Shown: piece after piece, positions 45,935-56,480 of the stretch
Layout of the letters: the number at the start of each line of letters is the position of its first letter
Numbering within the stretch: position 1 is the stretch's first letter
Assembly (NCBI RefSeq): GCF_001719065.1
Contig: NZ_LWAF01000001.1
Span: forward strand, 186,001-250,000
DNA from: Fervidobacterium thailandense
Lineage (GTDB): Bacteria; Thermotogota; Thermotogae; Thermotogales; Fervidobacteriaceae
DNA length: 64,000 nt
Direction of reading: 5' to 3'
Notes under the pieces: generated by a model
Databases searched by the model: none
Seen by the model: only the letters and a program-made list of their open reading frames with translations
Told to the model about the DNA's origin: nothing
Program-made: the position numbers and the translations under genes

Positions 45935-47368
45935 ATGGGAAGGTACAAACCAATAATCGGACTTGAGATACACGTCCAACTCAGCACAAGAACGAAAGCT
46001 TTCTGCAACTGTCCTGCGGACGTCTTTGAACTGGAACCGAACACCGCAATATGTCCCGTTTGTACTGGCCAGCCTGGCGCGCTTCCGGTACCTTCGTTGG
46101 AAATGTTTGAACTTGGTGTCAAACTTGCAACAGCCCTGAACTGTAAGATAAACGAATACTCGAGGTTCGATAGGAAGAATTACTTTTACCCGGATTTGCC
46201 AAAGGGTTACCAGATCACACAGTTCTTCTACCCGTTGGCTGAGTACGGTTGGCTGATGGTGAACGGTAAAAAGATCAGGATAAGGCGTATTCACCTTGAG
46301 GAGGACGCAGGAAAGCTCCTCCACGCCGGTGACAGTATTACCGAAGCGGAGTACTCACTTGTTGATATGAACCGCTGCGGCATTCCACTTGCGGAAATCG
46401 TCACCGAGCCAGATATTGAATCACCTGAAGAAGCACGTATTTTTATGGAGAAGTTGCGCACTATACTTCGCTACATAGGTGTGAGTTCCGGAGATATGGA
46501 AAAGGGAGCTCTCCGGTGTGATGCGAATATCTCAGTTGTGGACACCGAAACCGGACGACAGAGCAACAAGGTCGAGGTCAAAAATATGAATTCCTTCAAG
46601 TTCGTTGAAAAAGCGTTGGAGTACGAATTCGAGAGGATAGTTAATTTAATGGAAAAAGGCGAGCCGGTGGAACGGGAAACGAGGGGCTGGAACCTGTCGA
46701 CGAAAACGACCGTCAGCATGAGGAGCAAAGAAGAAGCGCACGATTACAGGTACTTTCCGGAGCCGGATATCCCACCTGTTATCCTGAGCCGAGAATTCAT
46801 AGAGAACGTTCAAAAAAGTATCGGTGAATTACCGGATCAAAGGGTTGAAAGATTTGTTCGCGAGTACGCGTTGAGCGAGAAGGAAGCAAATATCCTCGTT
46901 GAAGACAAGGCTATTGCCGACTTTTTTGAGGACGTGGTGAAGCGCACCAACGATCCGAAGGAAACAGCCAACTGGTTTCTGACCGAATACTTCAGACTAA
47001 TTGGCGAGCACGGAACTGAAAAATTGAAAGTTACGGCCGAGACGTTCGTCGAATTGTTCGAGCTGATCAAAAAAGGTACGATCTCCAGGAACATGGCGAA
47101 AGAAATCTTCCAAGAAAGTTCGTTATCCGGTAAATCCCCGAAACTCATCGTTGAGGAGAAAGGGTTGAAGCAGATAGACGATGTTGGAGAGCTGGAGAAA
47201 ATCGTGGTGCGTGTCCTCGAAGCGAACCCGCAACAGGTTGAGGCATTCAAGAAAGGAAAGGAAGGCTTGTTTAGCTTTTTCGTCGGTCAGGTCATGAAAG
47301 AAACTAAAGGGAAGGCGAACCCGAAGACCGTAACGGAAATTCTCAACAAACACTTGCGCGGTTCTTGA
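45935..47368 (+). CDS. gatB: Glutamyl/aspartyl-tRNA amidotransferase subunit B
   Basis: GatB carries the kinase/amidation site that converts Glu-tRNA(Gln) or Asp-tRNA(Asn). [18 protein letters not shown] with [12 protein letters not shown] zinc-binding Cys, [60 protein letters not shown] and the C-terminal YqeY-like domain ([17 protein letters not shown]) are visible. 477 residues, 4 bp after gatA, so the two subunits are co-translated. Confidence 0.97.
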   Translation: MGRYKPIIGLEIHVQLSTRTKAFCNCPADVFELEPNTAICPVCTGQPGALPVPSLEMFELGVKLATALNCKINEYSRFDRKNYFYPDLPKGYQITQFFYPLAEYGWLMVNGKKIRIRRIHLEEDAGKLLHAGDSITEAEYSLVDMNRCGIPLAEIVTEPDIESPEEARIFMEKLRTILRYIGVSSGDMEKGALRCDANISVVDTETGRQSNKVEVKNMNSFKFVEKALEYEFERIVNLMEKGEPVERETRGWNLSTKTTVSMRSKEEAHDYRYFPEPDIPPVILSREFIENVQKSIGELPDQRVERFVREYALSEKEANILVEDKAIADFFEDVVKRTNDPKETANWFLTEYFRLIGEHGTEKLKVTAETFVELFELIKKGTISRNMAKEIFQESSLSGKSPKLIVEEKGLKQIDDVGELEKIVVRVLEANPQQVEAFKKGKEGLFSFFVGQVMKETKGKANPKTVTEILNKHLRGS

Positions 47369-47399
47369 ATTCTTTAAACATGACATGGGGTGATCTCCG

Positions 47400-48251
47400 G
47401 TGAGAAAACTCAAATCGTCTTTACTTTCCGTGGCCCTCATACTCTTGGGTGTAACACTTGGCTTCGCGTTCAGCGTCTCGGCATCTGGAATTTACAACGC
47501 GTTCACGGTGAGCAGCTTCAATCTTGCCTTGGTTTACGAGTATCCGAATCTGGCCTTTGGGATTAACCTCTCGGATGTGAACGAGCGGACCGAGAGTTAC
47601 AAGCTTGGTTTTGTCAACGTAAAGCGCAAAATCGACAAGAGCTATTTTGAGTTGCTATCCTTTGTAGGTGCAACGAACGGTCTTGTTCTTACACTGGGTT
47701 ATGAGAATTACTCGATACCAACGACCGGTTTCGAGAGAACGTACTACATTTCCTCTTATCAAACTTTGGTCTCGGAGTACACCAAAACGTGGATTTCTTT
47801 GCCGAGTATACCGTTCGGTGAGGGTAGCATAGGTCCCTTCGCGTTGAACTACGAAGGTTTTAGACTGTCCAAACTTGGTGACCATAACGTCTCGCTAAAT
47901 TTGAAAAGAGGTTTTGCTTTATTCGACACAGTTCAGTTGAGCTATCTTGAACTTGGAAGCATTTACTCGCTGGGATTTTTTGTTTTTTCCGACAAATCCC
48001 TCGAGCAAGGTATCACCGTTAACCTTGGCTGGGATTTTGCGGAAAATCGCATAGTTGGGTTGTTAGGTGGTAGGTTCTTCATCGAGTTTGATGAACTGAG
48101 ATTTTTCTTTGGCGCTTACGGGACTTACCTTCCCAGTGCTTCGAAGGTTAAATACGGTATTTGGGTACGCTTCCTCTCACCTTTGGCTGGAGATTTAATC
48201 GTTCAAAATAACGTGGCCTACTTCAAGGTGAGAGTGACCTTCGGTGAGTGA
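47400..48251 (+). CDS. Predicted outer-envelope beta-barrel protein
   Basis: 283 residues. A signal peptide (~1-28, AFSVSASG) is followed by alternating amphipathic strands with many Tyr/Phe and Gly (YELLSFVGAT... LVLTLGYENY, FELDELRFFFGAYG), ending VAYFKVRVTFGE. There is no recognisable domain or enzymatic motif. The look is that of a small outer-membrane or toga barrel. GTG 47400 behind GGGGTGATCTCCG. It overlaps the HemW-like gene by 8 bp. Confidence 0.65.
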   Translation: MRKLKSSLLSVALILLGVTLGFAFSVSASGIYNAFTVSSFNLALVYEYPNLAFGINLSDVNERTESYKLGFVNVKRKIDKSYFELLSFVGATNGLVLTLGYENYSIPTTGFERTYYISSYQTLVSEYTKTWISLPSIPFGEGSIGPFALNYEGFRLSKLGDHNVSLNLKRGFALFDTVQLSYLELGSIYSLGFFVFSDKSLEQGITVNLGWDFAENRIVGLLGGRFFIEFDELRFFFGAYGTYLPSASKVKYGIWVRFLSPLAGDLIVQNNVAYFKVRVTFGE

Positions 48252-49365
48252 CGCCGGTTTGGGACTGTACATCCATCTACCGTTTTGCAAATCGAAATGT
48301 GTTTACTGTGATTTTGTGAGCTTTGTAAAGCGTTCTGAGTCGGAGGTTGAAGAGTACGTCGAATACCTTTTAAATGAGATAAAGCTCTACGAAAGTGTGC
48401 TTTCGCGGGGGATTTCAACCCTTTACATCGGTGGTGGAACACCAAGTACCGTTTCTTCAAAACTTTTGAGCCGGATTTTCAAAACACTGGAACCGTACCT
48501 GAAAAACGCAAGTGAACTGACAATAGAAGTCAACCCCGATTCGTTCGATCAGGAAAAGGCCACCCACTACAAAGAACTCGGTATCAACCGCCTCAGTATG
48601 GGACTCCAGAGCGCGGATGATAACGTATTGAGAAAATCTGGCAGACTCTACGATTTTGAGACGTTCCTGAGGAAGTACGATCTGGCAAGGCGGTTCTTCG
48701 ATAACGTTAACGTTGATTTCATAATCGGCCTGCCAGGTGAGTCATGGTACACCATCGAGGCGAACATTGTCTTCGTTAGCGATTTCAAACCCGACCACGT
48801 TTCGGTGTACTTACTGGAAACCCACGAAGAAACCTTACACCATCAAGTACTCAAAAAGCCTGACGATCAAACTTTTATGCGCTACGATGAGTTTATCAAG
48901 TTTCTGAAGAGTGCCGGGTACGAGCGTTACGAGATATCGAATTTTGCGCTGGACGGAAAGTACTGTCGGCATAACCTAAAGTACTGGTTCAACGAAGATT
49001 ACGTAGGTATTGGAGTATCGGCCGGTGGACACATCGGACGAACGCGGTACAATAACTATGAAGAACTTAACGATTACTACATCGCGCTCTCCGAGGGAAG
49101 ATTTCCCCGTAGCTACGAATCAGAAAACAGTCCACAACGTGAAGCCCTCGAAACACTTTTCATGGCGCTGAGGACGAAATGGGGTATGAGCGTGGAAAGT
49201 GTTTTTAAACGAACCGGTGTCGATGTTTCAGAGGTTTACACTAAATTGCGGGCACGTTTTGATTTCTTCGACGGGGAAAAGTTGTCCGAGGTAGGTATGG
49301 ATTTCAGTAACCTGTTTTTCGTGAAACTGCTCGAGGTTTGGGAATCGGTATTTGGGTACGTGTGA
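48244..49365 (+). CDS. hemW: HemW-like radical SAM protein (coproporphyrinogen III oxidase family)
   Basis: The radical-SAM motif lies at the N-terminus: LYIHLPFCKSKCVYCDF (CxxxCxxC). It is followed by STLYIGGGTPS, TIEVNPDSF, INRLSMGLQSADDNVLRKSGR, VNVDFIIGLPGE, KPDHVSVYLLE and a C-terminal HemW domain with HNLKYWFNEDYVGIGVSAGG. HemW members handle or insert haem; true HemN-type activity is doubtful. 373 residues from GTG 48244, inside the end of the previous gene. Confidence 0.88.
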   Translation: MSDAGLGLYIHLPFCKSKCVYCDFVSFVKRSESEVEEYVEYLLNEIKLYESVLSRGISTLYIGGGTPSTVSSKLLSRIFKTLEPYLKNASELTIEVNPDSFDQEKATHYKELGINRLSMGLQSADDNVLRKSGRLYDFETFLRKYDLARRFFDNVNVDFIIGLPGESWYTIEANIVFVSDFKPDHVSVYLLETHEETLHHQVLKKPDDQTFMRYDEFIKFLKSAGYERYEISNFALDGKYCRHNLKYWFNEDYVGIGVSAGGHIGRTRYNNYEELNDYYIALSEGRFPRSYESENSPQREALETLFMALRTKWGMSVESVFKRTGVDVSEVYTKLRARFDFFDGEKLSEVGMDFSNLFFVKLLEVWESVFGYV

Positions 49366-49393
49366 ATTTTTTAACCGCAAATGGGGGATTCTC

Positions 49394-50503
49394 ATGAGGC
49401 AGGAGCTTATCGTTACGCTCGTTTGCTATTTCATACTCTTCATCATCGGTGCGATAGCAATGTACAGCCTCGATATCGCTAAGGAAATGGTGCTTGGTGT
49501 GCAAAGCAACTTTTTTCAAAAGCACATCTTTACAACGATAATAGGATTCTTAACGTTTCTGATAGCTGTGAACATTCCATACCAGGTATTTTACAGATAT
49601 TACAAACTTTTCTACCTTCTTGGGATAGGTTTACTCGGTATGGTTTTCGCGTTCCCAAAGATAAACGGTGTGCACAGGTGGATCCGGATAGGTTCGTTCA
49701 CGATCCAACCGTCGGAATTTGCAAAGATATTACTCGTGCTCTTCCTTTCCATGTACGTTGAACAAAACAAGGATCGTATGGAGAGCTTTTGGAATGGTTT
49801 TCTTTTGCCGATGCTGTTCTCTGGGGTTTACGCTGCCTTGATAATGTTACAACCGAATTTAAGTACGGCCATACTTGTCCTTTTCGTTTCCATGCTTGCA
49901 CTGTACTACGGCGGAACGAAGCTTTTGTACGTCCTTTCAACGTTAGTTGCCGGAGTTGTGGCCTTAATGATCGCTTCGGCTTTTGGGTATCTTCATAGTT
50001 ACCAGATAATGAGGTTATCTCACTTTTTCAGCGGTAACCTTGCACCGCAAGTTGACATAGCCTTGAAAGCGGTTAAGAACTCAGGTCTTACGGGGGCCGG
50101 CTTGCTTGGAGGGTATATGAAGGTCTACGTGCCGGAGGCCGAGAGTGATTTCGTACTTGCGGTTATCGGTGAAGATTTTGGTTTTTTTGGCATTCTAATC
50201 ATATTGATAACCTACTTGTTTCTTGCGTATGCATTGATGAGAATTTCCAGCTTTATTGAACGTCTTTCACTGAGAGTTTTCACGTGGTCTTACGTGACTT
50301 TGATACTGCTCCATTTAACGATAAACCTGGGCGTGTTCGCCGGTATGCTACCGGTTACCGGAGTTCCACTACCGTTCATCAGCACGGGTGGAAGTTCGAT
50401 GATCGCATTACTCGCCGGATTCGGAGTGATCATATCCGGTGTCTTCTACAAAGAGGGACGACCATCTTACGGACCAGCAGAGGGTGATGATCTTGGGAAG
50501 TAA
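49394..50503 (+). CDS. ftsW: FtsW/RodA-family peptidoglycan glycosyltransferase
   Basis: A SEDS protein with about ten membrane segments. It has INGVHRWIRIGSFTIQPSEFAKILLVLFLSMY, LIMLQPNLSTAILV, SGNLAPQVDIALKAVKNSGLTGAGLLGG, VPEAESDFVLAVIGEDFGFFG and VTGVPLPFISTGGSSMIALLAGFG, all canonical. Its position directly before murG and murC favours FtsW (division) over RodA. ATG 49394 follows GGGGG at good spacing; 369 residues. Confidence 0.93.
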   Translation: MRQELIVTLVCYFILFIIGAIAMYSLDIAKEMVLGVQSNFFQKHIFTTIIGFLTFLIAVNIPYQVFYRYYKLFYLLGIGLLGMVFAFPKINGVHRWIRIGSFTIQPSEFAKILLVLFLSMYVEQNKDRMESFWNGFLLPMLFSGVYAALIMLQPNLSTAILVLFVSMLALYYGGTKLLYVLSTLVAGVVALMIASAFGYLHSYQIMRLSHFFSGNLAPQVDIALKAVKNSGLTGAGLLGGYMKVYVPEAESDFVLAVIGEDFGFFGILIILITYLFLAYALMRISSFIERLSLRVFTWSYVTLILLHLTINLGVFAGMLPVTGVPLPFISTGGSSMIALLAGFGVIISGVFYKEGRPSYGPAEGDDLGK

Positions 50504-51545
50504 CGCCAGTGATGCGACGAGCTTGCGGATTTCAGCGGCCGGAGGAGTCACGGGTGGACATTTGTATCCGAACCTGGCCGTTCTCGAAGAGTTTGCCGGG
50601 AGGCTAAATACTGAAGTTTTGTACTTTTGTGTAGAGGGGAAGCTGGAGGAGAAATTACTGCCGGTGTTCCATCCAGAGTACAAGCGAGTTTCGTTGAGAG
50701 TTCAGGGGTTGTTACGTCCAATATACCATCCAGCCAATGTGATCAGGATTTTGCGCATAATTTCCAACGAAGGAAAAATTAAGGCGAATCTGAAATCTTT
50801 CAGACCGGACTTCAGTTACGTGTCTGGTGGCTACGTGAGTTATCCAGTTGCTCTGGCTTCAAAACGATTAGGTGTACCTGTCTTCGTTCAAGAACAGAAC
50901 ACAATTCCCGGGAAGTCAAATGTTGCAATTTCACGTTTTGCCGAGCGGATTTTCGTGGCCTTCGAGGAGAGTATTACTCACTTTCCACCCGAGGTTAGGA
51001 ACCGGATCGTCATCACGGGTAACCCGATTTGGGTGAGGGAAGGCAAGGTGGAGCTTGCACACCCAACGGTTCTTATTGTAGGGGGTAGTGGCGGTAGCGA
51101 GTTTCTCAACGCACTTGCATTGGAACTAGCCAAACGTATGCCCGATGTGAACTTCGTACTTTCAACGGGTGGAAAATCGTTAGATACAGCTGATTTGCCA
51201 AAAAATTTGGAAGTAAAGAACTACATCGACAACATGTTCGCTTACTGGCGCGCGGTCGACTGTGCGATAACGCGCGCCGGGGCAACAACCATCTCTGAAC
51301 TGATTCACTTCAACGTTCCGGCGATCGTTATTCCTTGGGAAGGTGCCACCGAGGGGCATCAAGTTATCAACGCGAAGATTTTCGAGAAAACGGGGCTTGG
51401 GAAGATGATACGGGAATCAGATGCTTCGGTCGATAAGGTTGAATGGGAACTCAGGCACCTTCTCTTACATGGTCGAGTTTTCAGTGAAAGGGAGAACCCT
51501 GCGAAAAAGATTGTCGATGAGATCCTGCGTGTAATTTCCCGCTGA
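50487..51545 (+). CDS. murG: Lipid II synthase MurG
   Basis: MurG adds GlcNAc to lipid I. The N-terminal glycine motif reads SAAGGVTGGHLYPNLAV (usual GGGTGGHxxP, one residue longer). Then VSGGYVSYPVALASKRLGVPVFVQEQNTIPGKSN, VLIVGGSGGSEFLNAL, VDCAITRAGATTISELIHFNVPAIVIPW and EGHQVINAKIFEKTGLGKMI (the UDP-GlcNAc site) are normal. The start is uncertain: ATG 50487 overlaps ftsW by 17 bp and adds ~10 extra residues; TTG 50523 would give the classical short N-terminus but lacks a ribosome site. Confidence 0.93.
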   Translation: MILGSNASDATSLRISAAGGVTGGHLYPNLAVLEEFAGRLNTEVLYFCVEGKLEEKLLPVFHPEYKRVSLRVQGLLRPIYHPANVIRILRIISNEGKIKANLKSFRPDFSYVSGGYVSYPVALASKRLGVPVFVQEQNTIPGKSNVAISRFAERIFVAFEESITHFPPEVRNRIVITGNPIWVREGKVELAHPTVLIVGGSGGSEFLNALALELAKRMPDVNFVLSTGGKSLDTADLPKNLEVKNYIDNMFAYWRAVDCAITRAGATTISELIHFNVPAIVIPWEGATEGHQVINAKIFEKTGLGKMIRESDASVDKVEWELRHLLLHGRVFSERENPAKKIVDEILRVISR

Positions 51546-51589
51546 GCGATGAAATCGTGTAAAATTGGGTACCGAGGGAGGTTTTGAAG

Positions 51590-52948
51590 TTGGAAAGCGA
51601 GCAAGTCAAAAGAACGGCAAAAAGGATCCACTTCGTGGGTGTTGGTGGAATCGGAATGAGTGCACAAGCTATGCACGAACACTTCCAAGGAAACATTGTT
51701 TCCGGGAGTGATCCGTACAATTCTGAACGAACACGATACCTCGAAGCGCTGGGCATAAAAATTTACAACTCGCACCGTGAAGAAAACGTTGAGGATGCGG
51801 AAGAAGTGGTAATTACTCCGGCAATATCGAAAGATAATCCCGAGTACGTTTTTGCCCAGAAGAGAGGCATTCCCATTATCTATAGGATAGATCACTTTCG
51901 GCGTATTGTAGGGCAGTTCAGGGGATTTGCGGTCACCGGAACGGATGGAAAGTCGACGACCACTTCCATGTTGGCGAGTGTTCTTATCAACATGAACGAG
52001 GATCCTTACGTTTTCTTGGGAGCACTCCACAGTAAGTTGGAACACGGTAACTACAGGAAAGGTAGCGAGCTTGTGGTATACGAACTCGACGAAAGTCAAC
52101 CAGGTTTTGAACTCTTCCAGCCGGAGGGCTTGATAATCACCAACGTAAGGGAAGATCATCTTGAAAACTACGAAAGCGTTGATCATTACTACGCTTGTTT
52201 CCAAAGGTTGATTGAGAATTCGAAATTCGTCGTCACGTTTGCCGATGAGAAGAAATTCAAAGGTAACGTGATGTTTGGCGTGTATTCCGGTGACTTTCGT
52301 TTGATCAAACGCGTCCAGCACGGCTTTGCCCAAAAGGTGCAAATTTACACACCTTGGGGCGAACGTGAGTTCATGCTTCCTGTTCCGGGATACCATAACG
52401 CGCTGAACGCACTGGCGGTTATCGCATTGCTTTCATCGAAAGGTTACGACTTAGATAAGGTTCTCCACGCGTTTAAGGACTTCACCCTACCAGGTCGTAG
52501 ATTCAACGTCAGTTACGAGGACTTTGAAAAGAACATAACTATAGTTGATGATTACGCGCACACAGCGGATGAAATCGAAGTCCTGTTGAAAACGGCCAGG
52601 GAGGTTTACAACGATAGGAGGATCGTGATCGTTTTTCAGCCGCATAGGTACACCAGGTTCAAACGCGAGGCGGATCGTTTCAAACGAGTACTCCTAATGG
52701 CTGACGAGATATATATCACGGAGGTTTACGGTGCCTTCGAAACGAAAAATGGAGTTACGGCCAGAAAAATCGTTGATGAGATAACTGGAGCAATCTTCGT
52801 GCCGGATAAGACCATGTTGAAAATGTTGGACCTAAAAGAGAACAGTGTGTACCTCTTTGTTGGTGCAGGGGATATTTACGATGTTTCAAAGGAGTTGGTC
52901 CAAGCTTTAAAGCAAAAGCACGGAACTTACAACAGCGTGGGGAGTTGA
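51590..52948 (+). CDS. murC: UDP-N-acetylmuramate-L-alanine ligase MurC
   Basis: MurC adds the first amino acid to the muropeptide stem. IHFVGVGGIGMSAQAM (UDP-binding), FAVTGTDGKSTTTSMLASVL (P-loop, with TDGKS), YELDESQPGFELFQPEGLIITNVREDHLE, IVDDYAHTADEIEVLLK and VFQPHRYTRFKREADRF are present. The length of 452 is normal. TTG 51590 is chosen for its 8-nt spacing from GGGAGG; a TTG at 51584 is too close to it. Confidence 0.95.
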   Translation: MESEQVKRTAKRIHFVGVGGIGMSAQAMHEHFQGNIVSGSDPYNSERTRYLEALGIKIYNSHREENVEDAEEVVITPAISKDNPEYVFAQKRGIPIIYRIDHFRRIVGQFRGFAVTGTDGKSTTTSMLASVLINMNEDPYVFLGALHSKLEHGNYRKGSELVVYELDESQPGFELFQPEGLIITNVREDHLENYESVDHYYACFQRLIENSKFVVTFADEKKFKGNVMFGVYSGDFRLIKRVQHGFAQKVQIYTPWGEREFMLPVPGYHNALNALAVIALLSSKGYDLDKVLHAFKDFTLPGRRFNVSYEDFEKNITIVDDYAHTADEIEVLLKTAREVYNDRRIVIVFQPHRYTRFKREADRFKRVLLMADEIYITEVYGAFETKNGVTARKIVDEITGAIFVPDKTMLKMLDLKENSVYLFVGAGDIYDVSKELVQALKQKHGTYNSVGS

Positions 52949-52985
52949 CAAAAACTCTGAAATGTAGCTGGGGGGAATCCGGTAG

Positions 52986-55900
52986 GTGAAACTCAGGGAA
53001 ATCTTCATCAAGGGTTTTAAATCCTTTGCAGACCCCACCAGGTTGGAGATTTCTGAAAAGGTAACGGTTGTTGTGGGACCGAACGGTTCCGGAAAGTCCA
53101 ACGTTGTCGATGCGATCAGGTGGGTACTCGGTGAACAATCGATGAAGGAAATACGAGCGCAGGAGCGCGAAGATGTTGTGTTTTGGGGTAACGAAAAGAG
53201 GCCCCCAGCTCAAACAGCGTACGTTGAGCTTGTTTTTGAAGACGAGGGCAACCGAATAACGGTTGCGCGTGAACTTTCACGAGACGGTACAAGTCGCTAC
53301 ATATTAAACGGTGATGTTGTGCGTCTAAAGGATATCAAGGAATTACTCATGCAACGTGGGTTTGGGAAGAATCCGTACTCGATCATCGGTCAAGGACAGA
53401 TCGACAAGATAGTCTCCGCTTCACCGGAAAGTTTGAGAATGATGATAGAAGAGATTGCAGGGATCGGGATATACCGTGAAAAGAAAAAAGAAGCACTCCA
53501 AAAACTCGATGCAACGCAACTTAACCTCGCAAGGATTAGCGACATACTTTTTGAGGTTGATAAAAACCGTCGTTCACTGTACCTGAAAGCCAAGAGGGCG
53601 GAAAGGTACGTTGAATACAGCACCGAACTTGAGGAACTCAAAAAGCGCTACTACGGTGGGGTTTACAGGATTGAAAACAGGAGGCTTAACGATATTGAAC
53701 TCTACCGACAGCAGATCAACCAGGATATAAAAGATAAGTTAAAACAGCTTGCACAGCTGGAAATGAACTGGTCGGCCCTCAAGGAAGAGTTCAATCAAAT
53801 TGACGAGGAAATGGAAAGCTACACGAAGACGTTGGAGGAATTCAAACAGCGCGAAAATCAACTACTCGAAGTTCGAGAGACCTTCATCCGTCGTTTGAAC
53901 GATTTGGAGAACAGATACATCGAAAGTTCGACGAAGATCGACATGCTGAACGACGAAACCAACTCTTTGAAGAACCGATTCGAGGAGATAAAGATAATTC
54001 TTGAAAGGATATCCGAAGAACTTTCAACCAAAGAAAATACACTCCTGTCGCTGGAGGCGGAGAAGCAAGAAATCTACAAGCAGTATACCGAGCAGGAAAA
54101 GGAAATACTCAAACGGAAGCACGAATACGAGGAAATGGAGAAAACTATAGCGAAGATACACAACGAGATAGTCAGGTTAAACGAGAACAACCAGGATATC
54201 CGCCACCGAATCGAGATGATACAAAATCAGCGTCAGATAAAGGAGTTAAGAAAATCGGAACTCGAAGAGGAAATAGCGGACCTCGAGAAACACCTACTTG
54301 AGATCGCGGAAAAGGAGAATGAACTGGTCAGGGAGCTTGAGACGATCAAGCTGAGTCTTTCAGAGTACAGCACGGCAAAGGAAAAAAAGGTCGCGGAATT
54401 GGAAAATTTATCAAGAAATCAAAAAGAATTGTCGGCGGAGATTGAGGTCATAAAGAAACAGATCGCCGATTATCAAGGGTTCAGCAACTCGATAAGGAGG
54501 ATATTCGAAAATAAAGATCTCTTTAATGGTTTAGTTGATGTTGTGGCGAACCTTGTCGATTTCGATAACTCACTCGCTACTGCGTACGAGACCTTACTTG
54601 GTGGTGCCGCTCAACACGTGGTCGTGGAGAATGCAGACACGGCAAAGAGGATAATAGAATTTTTGAAGGCTGGTGAATACGGTCGTGCAACTTTCATCCC
54701 ACTGGATTTGATCGAGACGGGGTTTTCACCCTTGAACGGCCTTGAGAAGGAGAAGGGATTCGTTGGATACGCTGCTGAGCTTGTCAAGGTTCCCCGAGAG
54801 TATGACGGATTGAGGTACTATCTTTTTGGAAACGATATTATCGTTGATAACATAGACAACGCTGTTGAGATTAAGAGGAAGCACCAGATCCGGTCCAGGA
54901 TAGTGACGCTGGACGGTGAACTCATCTCCGGAAGAGGTGCGATCACTGGAGGTAGGTCCCGAGAAGATTACGCGGGCTCGGTATTGTCAAGACGTGTGAG
55001 GTTGAAAGTACTCGAAGAGGAATTCCAAAAGTTGGAGGAGAGAAGGAAAGACTTAGAGCTGGAAATTGACGTGATTTCCAAGGAAATAAAGAACTTGCAA
55101 GACTCCATGAACATAGTACGTGAGGAACTTGCCAACGTAACTGGTAAATCGCTTTCATCCAAAAGGGTACTTGAGGAGCTTCAAAAATCCCTTAGGGAGG
55201 TTACCACAGAACTCGGTGACCTTCTCAAACTTGAGGCTGAGTACAACGCAAAGCTGGAAGGGAACCTCGGAAGGATACACATTCTCGAAGAACAGTTGAA
55301 CGAGCTTGAGGATAAGAGAAAAAGCCTGCAAGTCGAAGTTTCAACGTTTTCCAGGGAATTGGACGAAAGAAGAAAAAAACTGGAGCAACTGAACGAAAGC
55401 ATCGCAACTTACAGAGCGGAAGTCAAAAGCCTTTCGGAAAGAAAGTTGCAGTACACGACAGAATCTGAGAGAATTAAGAACAGGCTCGTGGAAATTGCTG
55501 ATGAAATCACTTCTTCAAGGAACAACTTGAAAAGGTTGGAAGTAGAAATAGACCAGGTAAAGCAGATGCTTCTGGAGAACGAACGTGAGTTGGAGACGAT
55601 TAAGCGTATGTCCCAAGAGATATTCGCGGGCATGCGAGAGCGAAAGTCGGGTAAGGAAGAGAAGCTGCAACAACTTCAAGAACTCGAGGAGCGTATCAGA
55701 AAGACGAAAGAAGAATTGGAAATGTTGAAGGAGAGACTCCACGAAACGGATTTGAGAATCCAGGAGATAAACTTCAAACTCTCAAGTATCCCGGATGAGT
55801 ACAGGAACGAAATCGACGTGGACTACGACGAGCTCGACAGGTTACAGGAGCGTATAAAGGAGCTGGAGAATAAGATAAAGATGCTTGGACCTGTTGACCT

Positions 55901-56480
55901 GAACGCAATGGAAGAGTACAAAAAGGTGGAAGAAGAATACACGGAGCTGAGCAAACAAAAGATGGACCTTGAAGAAGCCAAGAAAAAACTCGAAAAACTC
56001 ATAGAGGAAACGGATAACGAAGCCCGCGAGCAGTTCATGAAAACGTTTAACAAGATAAACGAGGCCTTCAGAAGGTACGTGGAGAACCTGTTCTACGGCG
56101 GTACGGGAAGCATGCGTATCATGGAGGAAGGGGATGTACTTGAATCAGGTATCGAAATCGTTATTTCTAAAGCGGGAAAACGTGTGCAAAAATTGCAGCT
56201 ACTGTCTGGTGGCGAGAAGGCACTCGTCGGAATAGCGTTGATTATGTCGATGCTGGAGGCACACAGTGGAGTCTTTTATGTCTTAGATGAGGTTGATGCA
56301 CCGCTTGACGACTACAACTCCGAGAAGTTCAGAAGGCTTCTTGAACAGGAGAATTCACAATTCATCGTGATTACGCACAATAAACTCATCATGGAAGCTG
56401 GCGATGTTGTCCACGGTGTTACTATGGTCGACGGTGTATCAAAAGTTGTACAAGTCAAGATGGAGGAGGTTATAGCATGA
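52986..56480 (+). CDS. smc: Chromosome segregation protein SMC
   Basis: 1164 residues in the canonical plan: Walker A VVVGPNGSGKSNVVDAIRWVLGEQS, two long coiled coils (~170-480 and ~670-990), a hinge domain (~500-650, FNGLVDVVANLVDFDNSLATAYETLLGGAAQHVVVE), the signature QLLSGGEKALVGIALIMSMLE and Walker B VFYVLDEVDAPLDDYN. SMC condenses and segregates the chromosome with ScpA/B, which are not in this window. The start is GTG 52986. It is translationally coupled by ATGA to the PAS/GAF gene. Confidence 0.97.
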   Translation: MKLREIFIKGFKSFADPTRLEISEKVTVVVGPNGSGKSNVVDAIRWVLGEQSMKEIRAQEREDVVFWGNEKRPPAQTAYVELVFEDEGNRITVARELSRDGTSRYILNGDVVRLKDIKELLMQRGFGKNPYSIIGQGQIDKIVSASPESLRMMIEEIAGIGIYREKKKEALQKLDATQLNLARISDILFEVDKNRRSLYLKAKRAERYVEYSTELEELKKRYYGGVYRIENRRLNDIELYRQQINQDIKDKLKQLAQLEMNWSALKEEFNQIDEEMESYTKTLEEFKQRENQLLEVRETFIRRLNDLENRYIESSTKIDMLNDETNSLKNRFEEIKIILERISEELSTKENTLLSLEAEKQEIYKQYTEQEKEILKRKHEYEEMEKTIAKIHNEIVRLNENNQDIRHRIEMIQNQRQIKELRKSELEEEIADLEKHLLEIAEKENELVRELETIKLSLSEYSTAKEKKVAELENLSRNQKELSAEIEVIKKQIADYQGFSNSIRRIFENKDLFNGLVDVVANLVDFDNSLATAYETLLGGAAQHVVVENADTAKRIIEFLKAGEYGRATFIPLDLIETGFSPLNGLEKEKGFVGYAAELVKVPREYDGLRYYLFGNDIIVDNIDNAVEIKRKHQIRSRIVTLDGELISGRGAITGGRSREDYAGSVLSRRVRLKVLEEEFQKLEERRKDLELEIDVISKEIKNLQDSMNIVREELANVTGKSLSSKRVLEELQKSLREVTTELGDLLKLEAEYNAKLEGNLGRIHILEEQLNELEDKRKSLQVEVSTFSRELDERRKKLEQLNESIATYRAEVKSLSERKLQYTTESERIKNRLVEIADEITSSRNNLKRLEVEIDQVKQMLLENERELETIKRMSQEIFAGMRERKSGKEEKLQQLQELEERIRKTKEELEMLKERLHETDLRIQEINFKLSSIPDEYRNEIDVDYDELDRLQERIKELENKIKMLGPVDLNAMEEYKKVEEEYTELSKQKMDLEEAKKKLEKLIEETDNEAREQFMKTFNKINEAFRRYVENLFYGGTGSMRIMEEGDVLESGIEIVISKAGKRVQKLQLLSGGEKALVGIALIMSMLEAHSGVFYVLDEVDAPLDDYNSEKFRRLLEQENSQFIVITHNKLIMEAGDVVHGVTMVDGVSKVVQVKMEEVIA

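Noticed and set aside
51359-52396. Long antisense frame opposite murG/murC (345 codons)
   Set aside because: Although long, it lies wholly opposite conserved mur genes and shows no recognisable domain or start signal.
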